Under the pieces are notes generated by a model. That model was given only the letters and a program-made list of their open reading frames with translations. It was not told the DNA's origin and made no database searches. Shown here one piece after another: positions 52,571 to 61,339 of a stretch of 64,000 nt of DNA. The first letter of the stretch is position 1. Each line of letters opens with the position of its first letter. Source of the DNA: Chryseobacterium taichungense (lineage in GTDB: Bacteria > Bacteroidota > Bacteroidia > Flavobacteriales > Weeksellaceae); the NCBI RefSeq assembly GCF_900109935.1, contig NZ_FOBV01000003.1:310001-374000 (forward strand). The letters run 5' to 3'. The translations under genes were made by a program, and so were the position numbers.

Positions 52571-55500
52571 TTAAGATTGTACGTAAAATTTACTTTCCTC
52601 ATCTTCCGGATCCAATGATGGATTTGAGTGCCCTGCATTAGACATTACTGCCGCAAAAAAATGTGGAACCAAAAGCAGAATGGTAAGAGTGGATGCGATG
52701 ATACCACCAATAACAGCTCTACCAAGTGGAGCAACCTGCTCAGAACCTTCCCCGATCCCGATTGCCATAGGAATCATCCCTGCAAGCATCGCCAAAGCGG
52801 TCATTAGTACAGGGCGAAGTCTGGATGCGGCTGCCATTCTCGCAGAATGAAGTGCGCTGGTATGGTAATGTTTACGGTAGTATTCTGCCTGATTGATAAG
52901 TAATACTGCATTCGAAACAGAAACACCAATGGACATAATCATTCCCATATACGACTGTAGGTTGAGCGTACTGCCGGTAATATAAATCAAAACAAGACTT
53001 CCCACGATCACGGAAGGAATCACAGAAAGAACTACAAAAGGAACTTTAAATGATTGATAGTAAGCAGAAAGCATCAGAAATATTGCTAATACTGCCGCCA
53101 AAAGTCCCATTGCAAGACTGTCGAGTGTATCATCCAGTAGCTGCAGTGTGCCTTCTGTCCAAACAGAAACACTTTTTGGAGGTTTTCCAGTCTCACTGAT
53201 AGCATTTTTTACCGCATTGGAAGCAGAGCCTAAATCTTTCCCGTAAAAATTTCCAATAATCGTTACATATCTCATAGGTCCCTTTCGGTTGACCTGCGCC
53301 GGTGCGGTTGTTTTTTTAACAGTAGCAATATCTTCAAGAATGGGTCTGGGGCTGTCCTTTTTCAAGGGAAGGGATTTCAGGATCTCTTCAGAGTTCATTA
53401 TACTTTCTGGAATCTGAACCTGTGCCTGAAAGACAAGTCCTGATTTTGGGTCCACCCAAAGGTTTTTGTCAGTGTATCGCGTTGAAGAGGTAGCGGTCAC
53501 AAGACTGCGTGTTACATCCTGCATCGTCAGTCCGAACTGCGCGGCGAGATTTCGGTCTACGTTGATCTGTAACGTCGGATATTGAAGTGGCTCTGCAATG
53601 CGGACGTCTCGCAGGAAATCGTTATTTTTCAGCTTTTCCTCTATTTTTTTTGCGTGAGATACCGCCAGTTTCAGATTAGGAGATCCTACCTTGATTTCTA
53701 TCGGGGTCATCGAACCTTGTCCGATGATTTTTTCGGTAAGTTCCATGGGTTCAAAATTAATTTGTGCTTCAGGATGCTTCTCAGCAATAGTCTTGCGAAT
53801 CTTTTCTTTCAAATCTTCCATAGACCCTGAAAAATTCTCCTTATTCACAGAAACCTGCAAAACAGACTGATGTGTCCCGTTGGTGAAAAGAAATATGGGA
53901 TTAATTGGCGTTGCTGCTGGATGCAAGCCTACATAGGCCGAACTGATGTTGATTGCATTTTCTGGCAAAATAGCTTCAATATCTTTGAGAATATCCTTCA
54001 CCAGCTTTTCAGTTTTCTCCAGACGGCTTCCCTGTGGCGCATCAATTCTCATCTGAAAATCACCGCTGTTGGAAAGAGGCATAATATCGGTTCCCAAAGA
54101 GCGCATCATTAAAAATATTAAAAGACCCGAGAAAATAATATAGGCTGAAAACAATACCAAAGTCCTTCCCGACCATTTTCTCATTTTGTGACTGTAGCCT
54201 GTTCTGAAACGATAGAAAAAACTCCTGTTTTTAACATAATGCTTCTCGATATGGTTATTCTTCATCATCCAGTTAGCGAGGATCGGAACAAAGGTCTGGG
54301 ATGCCAGAAAGGAAGCTATCATTGCGAATGCAACTGCAAAAGAAAGCGGAAGAAACATATCTTTTGGAATGCCCGTCATAATGAAGGCAGGCGTAAGAAC
54401 GGCCAAAATGCATAATAATATAAGCACCTTCGGAATGGAAATTTCAAGTACTGCATCAAGAATGGCTTTGGGTTTAGTTTTCCTCATTTCCATATGCTGG
54501 TGGATATTCTCAATCGTGACCGTAGCTTCATCTACCAAAATTCCGATGGATAGAGCTAACCCACTTAATGTCATTATATTAATAGTATATCCTGCAAAGT
54601 AGAGCACACATACGGCTGTTAATATTGCTATGGGAATTGTAAAGACCACGATCAGTGCACCTCGAAGATCACCAAGGAAAAGAATGATGACCAGTCCCGT
54701 AAAGAGTGCGCCTAAAATTCCTTCATGAATTAGATTTGAAAGGGAGCGTTCAATATATTTTGACTGGTCAAATTCATAACTCACCTTCACATCATCTGGA
54801 AGCTGATCTCTCAGTTTTGGCATTGCTTTTTTAAGATTTTCAACTGCTGTCAGTGTAGAAGCATCTGATTTTTTGATCACCGGGAGATAGACAGAGCGTT
54901 TCCCATTGACCAATGCATATCCAGATGTCTGATCAGCTCCATCGTGAACATTGGCAACATCTCCCACGTAAAGAGTTCTACCGTCTTGGGTCTTTATCGG
55001 AATTTTAAGAAACTCCGCAGGATCTTTGGCTATGGAATTGATCGGTGCCATATAATTCGTTTCACCCATTCTGATATTTCCTGCCGGCGAAGGATGGCTG
55101 CTTTTTGTGATCGCCAAAGTAATTTCTTCAGGACTCAGTCCGTTACTCTGCATTGCAGCCGGGTCAATATTTACCACGATCGAACGGATGTTACCGCCAA
55201 AAGGTGCCGGAGCCGTAATACCGGGAATCTCAACAAACATCGGTCGGATTTTGGTAAGAACCATTGTCTGAAGATCTGTTACCGAGTGATTGTCACTTTC
55301 AAAGACGAGTTGACCGACCGGAAGTGAATTACCGTCAAACCGCACAACCATTGGTGGTACTGCACCGGGTGGTAAAAATCCCATTGCCCGAGAAACCTGC
55401 GTGGAAACCTCACCTGCAGCCTGCGCCATATCAGTGCCGGGATAAAAGGTCAGTTTCATTAAGGTAAGTCCCTGAACACTTTTGAAATCAATATTCTTGA

Positions 55501-55729
55501 CACCATTCACAAAAAGCAGGACTTTTTGAAATTCATTGGACATAAAACCGTCCATATATTGAGGTGAAAGCCCACCGTAAGGCATCGCAATGTACATTGA
55601 AGGCAACTCTACCTCGGGAAAAATATCTACTTTTATTTTTTTTATAGCTGTAAGCGAAAGCACAATGACCGACAGGAAAACGACCATTACGGCAATGGGC
55701 TTTCTTAGCGCAAAACGTATTAAATTCAT
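52571..55729 (-). CDS. RND-family efflux pump (AcrB/MMPL type)
   Basis: 1052 residues with the RND plan: TM1 (IAVMVVFLSVIVLSLTAI), two periplasmic porter halves, TM2-6 around ILVDEATVTIENIHQHMEMR (TM4 region with the proton-relay Asp), TM7, and TM8-12 with SIGVSVSNAVLLINQAEYYR. It is of the HAE-type rather than clear heavy-metal type; substrate unknown. Operon with TolC and MFP and with sulfur-thiol genes suggests export of a sulfur-containing or oxidised metabolite (inference). Confidence 0.92.
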   Translation of the reverse strand: MNLIRFALRKPIAVMVVFLSVIVLSLTAIKKIKVDIFPEVELPSMYIAMPYGGLSPQYMDGFMSNEFQKVLLFVNGVKNIDFKSVQGLTLMKLTFYPGTDMAQAAGEVSTQVSRAMGFLPPGAVPPMVVRFDGNSLPVGQLVFESDNHSVTDLQTMVLTKIRPMFVEIPGITAPAPFGGNIRSIVVNIDPAAMQSNGLSPEEITLAITKSSHPSPAGNIRMGETNYMAPINSIAKDPAEFLKIPIKTQDGRTLYVGDVANVHDGADQTSGYALVNGKRSVYLPVIKKSDASTLTAVENLKKAMPKLRDQLPDDVKVSYEFDQSKYIERSLSNLIHEGILGALFTGLVIILFLGDLRGALIVVFTIPIAILTAVCVLYFAGYTINIMTLSGLALSIGILVDEATVTIENIHQHMEMRKTKPKAILDAVLEISIPKVLILLCILAVLTPAFIMTGIPKDMFLPLSFAVAFAMIASFLASQTFVPILANWMMKNNHIEKHYVKNRSFFYRFRTGYSHKMRKWSGRTLVLFSAYIIFSGLLIFLMMRSLGTDIMPLSNSGDFQMRIDAPQGSRLEKTEKLVKDILKDIEAILPENAINISSAYVGLHPAATPINPIFLFTNGTHQSVLQVSVNKENFSGSMEDLKEKIRKTIAEKHPEAQINFEPMELTEKIIGQGSMTPIEIKVGSPNLKLAVSHAKKIEEKLKNNDFLRDVRIAEPLQYPTLQINVDRNLAAQFGLTMQDVTRSLVTATSSTRYTDKNLWVDPKSGLVFQAQVQIPESIMNSEEILKSLPLKKDSPRPILEDIATVKKTTAPAQVNRKGPMRYVTIIGNFYGKDLGSASNAVKNAISETGKPPKSVSVWTEGTLQLLDDTLDSLAMGLLAAVLAIFLMLSAYYQSFKVPFVVLSVIPSVIVGSLVLIYITGSTLNLQSYMGMIMSIGVSVSNAVLLINQAEYYRKHYHTSALHSARMAAASRLRPVLMTALAMLAGMIPMAIGIGEGSEQVAPLGRAVIGGIIASTLTILLLVPHFFAAVMSNAGHSNPSLDPEDEESKFYVQS

Positions 55730-55738
55730 TCTAAAATT

Positions 55739-57106
55739 TTAAAGTTGGGTAAATAAATAATCAAAATCGCCGGTGAGTTCATCCTTTGCTATGACCTGCT
55801 CCCAGAATTCTTTTGCGGCATCGATCTGACTTTTTTCTGCATTCTCAAGAATCTGACGGACCTGTAACAGTTCAGTGAGGGTAATAAGCCCACTCTTGTA
55901 TCTTGCTACATACATTTCGTAGGCATCTGATGCGCCTTTCACAGAAGCACTTTCTTTCTTAAGCTGTTTTTGCTGTTCTACAATCCTGTTTTCAAGGGCT
56001 TTAATCTCAGTCTGCATTGAAAGCTGATACTGGTTTTCGAGATAACCCATACGTTCCGCTTCTTTTGACAGCATATTCGCTTTTTGCCTGTTCGTATGAA
56101 GACTGCTGATATTCCACGTCAATCCAAGTCCAACCAGAGCATTGTTGGCAGAATTGGAGAAACCATTGGTCCATTTCCCTGAGACATTGCCATACGAATC
56201 GGCTCCTGAACCTCTGTAAGCATAACCTCCCAAAATCTTAATCGACGGAAGTGATGATCTTCTCTCTGTTTCCGCTTTGGTCTGGTAGTATTCGGACTCC
56301 TGATGAATGGATTTTAAAAAAGGATGTGATGGATTAACTTTCTCATTATGGGAAGAATTTTTTTCAGGATCAAGAAAATGACTGACCTGGTAATCCTCTA
56401 CTTTAAAATTATCACTATAAAATTCCTTAAGTTTTTCTGCGGATGCCTTCTGCTTTCCAAACCAATTATCTTCTATTGCCAACGCCTGAACGTATGATGA
56501 ATAGGTAAGAACAGAATCTGCTTCCGGTTTGAGACCGGCACGGGAAAGTGCTTTGCTTGAACTGTGGATTTCTTCGAGCCTTGTTGAGTTTTTCTTTGCC
56601 CATCTGAGCTTTGCTCCATTAAAGACATAGTCAAGATAACGTTGTGAGAGCAGTCTTTTGAGCCTCACCAGATAGGATTCTTTATCTGTCCTGAGTTTTT
56701 GTGTGAACTCATTTGCTGATTTTTCCTCGGATTTCTGACGCCCGAAGTTATAGATCTCGTACTCCGCGATAGCCGAACCGAAATTGTTTGAGGATAAAGA
56801 GGAGCCTGAATTCCTGTTTCCGGAAACATTAAAAAAACCGGACTGTGGGAAAAAACCACCACTGCTTCCTTCTAATGTGCCGTAGGTATTTTGATATTGA
56901 AGCTTTACCTGTGGTAATGCCTTGGATTTCACCGTCTCTTCATTATATTCTGAAGATTCTATTGCAGACTCGGCTGCACGGATCCCTGAATAGTTTTTTT
57001 GTGTTTCTGTCCATATTTTACCCAAGAGTGATTCTTGCTGGGCGAAAAGGACAGACTGTTGTGTGATCAGTCCAAAGAATAGGACTGATAGACTTTTTCT
57101 TATCAT
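55739..57106 (-). CDS. TolC-family outer-membrane efflux protein
   Basis: 455 residues with a signal peptide (LSVLFFGLITQQSVLFAQQ) and two repeats of the TolC helical/beta plan: WTETQKNYSGIRAAESAIES early, then EIKALENRIVEQQKQLKKES and YKSGLITLTELLQVRQILEN late. It forms the outer-membrane tunnel for the pump. It is the first of the efflux genes; 98 bp separate it from the upstream small protein. Confidence 0.9.
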   Translation of the reverse strand: MIRKSLSVLFFGLITQQSVLFAQQESLLGKIWTETQKNYSGIRAAESAIESSEYNEETVKSKALPQVKLQYQNTYGTLEGSSGGFFPQSGFFNVSGNRNSGSSLSSNNFGSAIAEYEIYNFGRQKSEEKSANEFTQKLRTDKESYLVRLKRLLSQRYLDYVFNGAKLRWAKKNSTRLEEIHSSSKALSRAGLKPEADSVLTYSSYVQALAIEDNWFGKQKASAEKLKEFYSDNFKVEDYQVSHFLDPEKNSSHNEKVNPSHPFLKSIHQESEYYQTKAETERRSSLPSIKILGGYAYRGSGADSYGNVSGKWTNGFSNSANNALVGLGLTWNISSLHTNRQKANMLSKEAERMGYLENQYQLSMQTEIKALENRIVEQQKQLKKESASVKGASDAYEMYVARYKSGLITLTELLQVRQILENAEKSQIDAAKEFWEQVIAKDELTGDFDYLFTQL

Positions 57107-57204
57107 TTTTTGACAAATTAATAGCTACCGAAAAATTCCGGTAAGGATTAAAAAAATAAAATCATTTACATCTGCTATTGTTAACAGATTGAATTAATTT
57201 TAAA

Positions 57205-57603
57205 TCAAATGATAAGTTTGCGGTATTGTATAAAGATGGGGACAGCATTCCCTATTTTGGAAGAGCCGTAAAAAGGATGTTTCGGAATATTGACAAAAAG
57301 AAAAGCGGCTGCAAAAAGAATAAATGTAAATGCAGCAATCTCTTGAAAATCGGATACGGAAAACTGAGTATCGTTTTTCGCCGTCATTTCTTTTTCCTTA
57401 CAGAAATTACATTGCGAAGCAGAAGTTGTGACCGTAAATTTGTCTTTTGGAACTGAAGAATGACTTGTGGAAGTAGGCGGTACGTTGAACAGATTTTTGA
57501 TACCGTATTTTACGGCACACGAAGAAATTAAAATGCATACAATGAAAAACATTCCGATGATGCTTCTCATTGTATGATTTGTATTTAATTTCTGATTAGT
57601 CAT
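57205..57603 (-). CDS. Small membrane lipoprotein with a CxxC motif
   Basis: Up to 132 residues. An alternative ATG at 57570 (MRSIIGMFF) gives a better lipoprotein signal (CILISSCAVK). The middle has SQCNFCKEKEM (CxxC), then a transmembrane helix (AAFTFILFAAAFLFVNI). No family recognised, but small proteins with such a CxxC often precede efflux operons in Flavobacteria. CAAATGTA at 57609-57616, read on the minus strand as TACATTTG, is a good -7 box. Confidence 0.55.
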   Translation of the reverse strand: MTNQKLNTNHTMRSIIGMFFIVCILISSCAVKYGIKNLFNVPPTSTSHSSVPKDKFTVTTSASQCNFCKEKEMTAKNDTQFSVSDFQEIAAFTFILFAAAFLFVNIPKHPFYGSSKIGNAVPIFIQYRKLII

Positions 57604-57608
57604 TCTTG

Positions 57609-57638
57609 CAAATGTAAATGTTTAAATAATGAGGTCAA
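57609..57638 (-). promoter_or_regulatory. Promoter in front of the efflux part of the block
   Basis: Minus-strand TACATTTG (57609-57616) fits TAnnTTTG, and a TTG at 57636-57638 lies 19 bp upstream. It would drive the CxxC lipoprotein gene and perhaps the TolC-RND-MFP-TlpA-DsrE-SoxB-like genes. It overlaps the start of the frame beginning at 57603 and so favours the ATG at 57570. Confidence 0.5.
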
Positions 57639-57666
57639 AAATATTAACAGACTTTATAGAATAGTT

Positions 57667-58368
57667 TTATTTGGAAATATGTTTTTTAACTTCCTCTTCC
57701 GTTACAAAACCAAGGTTTTCCCAGGCTACCTTGTCATTTTTGTATAGTTTCAAAACCGGGAGTGCAGAAACATTCAGCTCTTTGCAAAGTTCTGTATTTT
57801 CGTCGGCATTGATTCTGACAATTTTCAATTTATCCTGCATTTCCGAAGCCATTTTTTTTAAATATGGTTCCATTTTTTTGCACGGAGCGCACCATTCTGC
57901 ATAGAAATCTACTAAAACAGCTGTATCACTTTTCAGCATTTCGTTGTACTGAGCAAGACTCATTCCTGCGGAAGTGGATGCTTTGATTTCCGGAAGACTG
58001 GCATTTCTCCATTTCATCATTCCACCCTGCATTTTATAGACATTTTTAAAGCCCATCTCTGTGAGTTTCTCAGCGGCAGCAGAACTTCTCGGTCCGCTCA
58101 TACAGTACACGAATACAGGTTTATCTTTATCTAAAGCTTTTGCTTTTTCAGCAAAATCTCCGCCAGTCCAGTCAATGTTCATTGCATTTTTAAGATGTCC
58201 GTTACGGAATTCTCCCGAAGTTCTCACATCGACCAACTGAGCATCTTTGGTCTGGTTTAATTTTTTAGAAAATTCTGTAGCAGACAGATTGCTTTCTCTA
58301 CTATTCTGAGCTTTTCCACAACCTGTCAATACGATGAGAAAAAATAAAACGATTAGATTTTTATACAT
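57667..58368 (-). CDS. Rhodanese-thioredoxin fusion lipoprotein
   Basis: 233 residues. Lipobox LTGCGK (Cys17). A rhodanese domain follows (about 25-125) with the persulfide Cys89 in VFVYCMSGPRSSAAA, and a thioredoxin domain (about 135-233) with FYAEWCAPCKKMEP (CxxC 160-163). The fusion can pass sulfane sulfur from the rhodanese Cys to the thioredoxin dithiol in the periplasm. It directly follows trxA, with no gap. Confidence 0.9.
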   Translation of the reverse strand: MYKNLIVLFFLIVLTGCGKAQNSRESNLSATEFSKKLNQTKDAQLVDVRTSGEFRNGHLKNAMNIDWTGGDFAEKAKALDKDKPVFVYCMSGPRSSAAAEKLTEMGFKNVYKMQGGMMKWRNASLPEIKASTSAGMSLAQYNEMLKSDTAVLVDFYAEWCAPCKKMEPYLKKMASEMQDKLKIVRINADENTELCKELNVSALPVLKLYKNDKVAWENLGFVTEEEVKKHISK

Positions 58369-58674
58369 TTAAATGTTTTGTTTAATTAATCTTTCCAGTT
58401 CATCCGCCTGAAAAACTCCTGATTGCTTCCATTTCACTTCACCGTTTTTAAAAATCATCAGAGTCGGAACACTTCTGATTCCAAACTGCTCCGCTACAGC
58501 CTGATTTTTATCGATGTCAATTTTAACGATACTTGCTGTATCGCCTATATTTTTTTTTAGATCCTTAAGAATGGGAGCCTGCATTTTGCACGGACCGCAC
58601 CATTCTGCAAAAAAATCTACCAACACCGGTTTGTGTTGACTTATTAGTTCCTGAAATTTATTCATTTTGCTCAA
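58369..58674 (-). CDS. trxA: Thioredoxin
   Basis: 101 residues, a single thioredoxin fold with VDFFAEWCGPCKMQAP (CxxC 26-29) and RSVPTLMIFKNGE. No signal peptide, so cytoplasmic. It sits between the DUF2892 protein and the rhodanese-thioredoxin fusion, all on one operon, and probably releases sulfide or accepts persulfide from the rhodaneses. Confidence 0.9.
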   Translation of the reverse strand: MSKMNKFQELISQHKPVLVDFFAEWCGPCKMQAPILKDLKKNIGDTASIVKIDIDKNQAVAEQFGIRSVPTLMIFKNGEVKWKQSGVFQADELERLIKQNI

Positions 58675-58677
58675 TTT

Positions 58678-58911
58678 TTATTTAATTTCCTCATATCGCA
58701 CCTCATCACTGCTGTTTTTTGAATCACGACTCGGTACCGAACAATTTCCTGTTGCACAACAGCCGATATTCAATAATGGCATTACAACAAAAACTGCTCC
58801 GACAGCTACTAAAATCCACATTCCTGATTTCACGGCTTCCACGATAAGAAAAATTCCCATTGATAAGCGAAACAGCCTTACAAAGTTCCAGTTTTTAAAT
58901 AAATTAATCAT
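58678..58911 (-). CDS. YgaP-like membrane protein (DUF2892)
   Basis: 77 residues with two hydrophobic segments (FRLSMGIFLIVEAVKSGMWI and VAVGAVFVVMPLLNIGCCAT), the second ending in adjacent cysteines (GCCATGNC). This is the DUF2892 two-helix domain that is fused to rhodanese in YgaP. Here it is a separate gene next to a rhodanese gene, in the same pathway. Confidence 0.85.
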   Translation of the reverse strand: MINLFKNWNFVRLFRLSMGIFLIVEAVKSGMWILVAVGAVFVVMPLLNIGCCATGNCSVPSRDSKNSSDEVRYEEIK

Positions 58912-58919
58912 ACTTTTCT

Positions 58920-59531
58920 TTATTTTTTTGTACCAAATAAGCGGACAACCGAAGCTTTCCCCTGATGATAAGCACCTTCATTGAGCACAGTTTCGGAAAT
59001 ATATGCTTCCTGAAAATCGAAATCGGAAAAATTAGCTTTCAGATCCTCCAGATCATAAAGCATTTCCCAATGTTTTGGTCCTCCTGCATTTGGATTTTCG
59101 TCTTGAAATTTAGAATGCTCTTTACTGAAACCTTCCAGAATAATTTTACCGCCTCTCTTTACAAGCGATGAAAACTTTCTGTGCAAATCCCGTCTCAATG
59201 TTTCAGGAAAATGGGAAAATACCATTACTAAAAGGTCAAAACTTTCTTTTTCATAACTTATTTTATCTGCCGAAACCGTTGTATAATTTATTTTCACCGA
59301 GTTTTTTTCTGCAAGCTGCATCGCTTTCTTTTTGCCTTCTTCACTTTGGTCAAAAGCTTCGACTTCAAAACCCTGAGTTGCCGCGTAGACAGCATTCCGC
59401 CCCTCTCCTTCTGCAGGAAAAAGAACTTTTCCCGGAGTGAGTTCAGCAAATTTTTCCGCAAAATAGACATTAGGCTGATCTCCGTACACAAAATCTGACT
59501 GGCGGTATCTTTCGTCCCAAAAATCTTTCAT
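58920..59531 (-). CDS. SAM-dependent methyltransferase (TehB-like)
   Basis: 203 residues. FWDERYRQSDFVYGDQPNVY is the typical TehB-like N-terminus, followed by motif I KVLFPAEGEGRNAVYAA, motif II VEAFDQSEEGKKKA and FDLLVMVFSHFPETLRRDLH. Its start overlaps the rhodanese stop. Methylation of a toxic sulfur or chalcogen species would fit the operon, but this is inference. Confidence 0.85.
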   Translation of the reverse strand: MKDFWDERYRQSDFVYGDQPNVYFAEKFAELTPGKVLFPAEGEGRNAVYAATQGFEVEAFDQSEEGKKKAMQLAEKNSVKINYTTVSADKISYEKESFDLLVMVFSHFPETLRRDLHRKFSSLVKRGGKIILEGFSKEHSKFQDENPNAGGPKHWEMLYDLEDLKANFSDFDFQEAYISETVLNEGAYHQGKASVVRLFGTKK

Positions 59532-59845
59532 TATTGTTCCATTAGTTTTATCATATTCTGTACACTGCCACCGTTGAGAACATTCGTGATTCCGTTTCGT
59601 TCCAATGTTCCTTTTGCCATTGCGCTACGGTTTCCGCTTCTGCAGAAAACGATGATGTTTTTCTTGTTCCTAAACTTGGAAATCTGATCTTTGACAAAAT
59701 CCAAAGGAATATTAACAGCTCCTTTTGCACTTCCCGAAGCAAATTCTCCGGGCGTTCTTACATCTACCAAAAAAGCGCCTTCTTCCAACGCTTTGTCCAG
59801 TGCTGCATTGTCTTTTTTTCCAAATAACATTGATAATATATCCAT
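59531..59845 (-). CDS. Single-domain rhodanese
   Basis: 104 residues with GAFLVDVRTPGEFASGSAKG and the active-site loop IIVFCRSGNRSAMAKG (Cys68). It has no signal peptide. It starts just after the stop of the MBL-rhodanese gene and would use the persulfide or thiosulfate made by the sulfide oxidation pathway. Confidence 0.92.
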   Translation of the reverse strand: MDILSMLFGKKDNAALDKALEEGAFLVDVRTPGEFASGSAKGAVNIPLDFVKDQISKFRNKKNIIVFCRSGNRSAMAKGTLERNGITNVLNGGSVQNMIKLMEQ

Positions 59846-59846
59846 C

Positions 59847-61238
59847 TTAATTTTTTACAGTGTTCGCTTTTTCTATCCATTCTTTCATTCCGCCGGAGAA
59901 ATTTTTCACATTCTCAAAACCGTTTTTCTTTAGCAGAGAATAGGCAATCGTCGCTCTGTCACCACTTTGGCAATGAATCACGATTGGCTTTTCACGGGAA
60001 ATTTTATCCAGATTATGCGCTAAAGTTCCCACAAAGACATTCTCAGCATTTTCAATATGTCCTGCGTCATACTCGGTTTTATTCCTTACATCAACCACCT
60101 GAACGTCATCTCTGTTCAGATAAGATTTGAATTCTTCAATATCAATAATATCAGCAGTCTGTAATTCTAAGTCTAAATCTTTTACGTCATCAACATAGCC
60201 CATCATCTGATCCATCCCGATTCTCATCAGTTTTCGGGTAAGATCTTCCATTTGTTCTTCCTGTGCAACTAAAATAAACGGCTCAGCATAATTGACAATC
60301 CATCCCATCCACGTGGAAAATGAATTATTACCCTGAATATTGATGCTTTTTGGTATAAAACCTTGGGCAAAATCTGCTTTATTTCTTGTATCAATAATTT
60401 TAACACCGCTTTGATAAGCTTTCAAAAAATTTTCTTTGGAAAGTTTCGGATGTTCTGGAACTTCTGTCAATAAAGGTCTATCCACCTTGTTGAGCTTCTT
60501 CATCATTGCGAAGTATTTCGGAGGTTCCGGCTGTCCTTCCAACAGGTATTTTACAAAACCTTCTTCATCTTCTTCATATTGAAAAGCCCAGTTTCTGATC
60601 TTTTCATACCCTACTGTGGAACTTGGAACTGCGCCCAAAGCCTTTCCGCAAGCCGAACCAGCACCGTGTCCAGGCCAAAGCTGAATAAACTCTGGCAATT
60701 TGCTGAAATCCTGAACAGAATGATACATTTCTTTTGCTCCTTTTTCCTGAGTTCCTGTAATTCCTGCTGCTTTTTCCAATAGATCAGGTCTTCCTATGTC
60801 TCCCACGAAAACAAAATCTCCCGTGAAAATCATTACGGGTTCGTCCGTTGCGGGATGATCGGTCAATAAAAAGCTGATGCTTTCCGGTGTATGTCCTGGT
60901 GTGTGAATGACTTTTAAAGTTAAATTTCCGACTTTAATAGTGTCTCCATTGGTTAATCCGGTATGCGGGAACTGATATTGCCAATCTTCACCACCTTCAT
61001 CCGAAAGATACATTTCAGCTCCCGTCACTTTCGCAAGTTCTCTGGAACCCGATAAAAAATCGGCGTGAATGTGGGTTTCTGTAATATGAGTAATCGTAAG
61101 ATTATTTTCTTTGGCAATCTGAAGATAAGTGTCGATATCTCTTTTGGCATCGATAACAATGGCTTCACCTTTTGCCTGACATCCGATTAAATAGCTCGCC
61201 TGCGCAAGGCTCTTATCATAAATATGCTGAAAAAACAT
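59847..61238 (-). CDS. MBL-fold persulfide dioxygenase-like protein with two rhodanese domains
   Basis: 463 residues. The N-terminal MBL domain (1-~235) has TETHIHADFLSGSRELAK (H56, H58, D60), HTPGHTPESI and FTGDFVFVGDIGRPDLL. Rhodanese 1 (~265-350) lacks the catalytic Cys (FILVAQEEQM). Rhodanese 2 (~370-460) has VIHCQSGDRATIA with Cys423. This is the CstB-like/ETHE1-rhodanese plan that oxidises glutathione- or low-molecular-weight persulfide to sulfite and transfers sulfur. A Crp-type operator and -7 box lie upstream (61281-61324). Confidence 0.9.
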   Translation of the reverse strand: MFFQHIYDKSLAQASYLIGCQAKGEAIVIDAKRDIDTYLQIAKENNLTITHITETHIHADFLSGSRELAKVTGAEMYLSDEGGEDWQYQFPHTGLTNGDTIKVGNLTLKVIHTPGHTPESISFLLTDHPATDEPVMIFTGDFVFVGDIGRPDLLEKAAGITGTQEKGAKEMYHSVQDFSKLPEFIQLWPGHGAGSACGKALGAVPSSTVGYEKIRNWAFQYEEDEEGFVKYLLEGQPEPPKYFAMMKKLNKVDRPLLTEVPEHPKLSKENFLKAYQSGVKIIDTRNKADFAQGFIPKSINIQGNNSFSTWMGWIVNYAEPFILVAQEEQMEDLTRKLMRIGMDQMMGYVDDVKDLDLELQTADIIDIEEFKSYLNRDDVQVVDVRNKTEYDAGHIENAENVFVGTLAHNLDKISREKPIVIHCQSGDRATIAYSLLKKNGFENVKNFSGGMKEWIEKANTVKN

Positions 61239-61280
61239 AATGTAATTTGTTTAGGGTTATACTTTTTTATTTTTATAATA

Positions 61281-61324
61281 CAAATTTCGGGTTTTGCAAA
61301 ATGCTATACCGCTACTTTTGTTAC
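61281..61324 (-). promoter_or_regulatory. Promoter and Crp/Fnr-like operator of the persulfide dioxygenase operon
   Basis: GCTAC-TTTT-GTTAC at 61311-61324 is a one-mismatch form of the palindrome GTAAC-N4-GTTAC. The minus-strand -7-like box GAAATTTG is at 61281-61288. Centre-to-box distance is 29.5 bp, the same as at the SQR promoter, and both copies share TTTGTTACATAAG. Confidence 0.55.
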
Positions 61325-61339
61325 ATAAGTTATTTTTTT

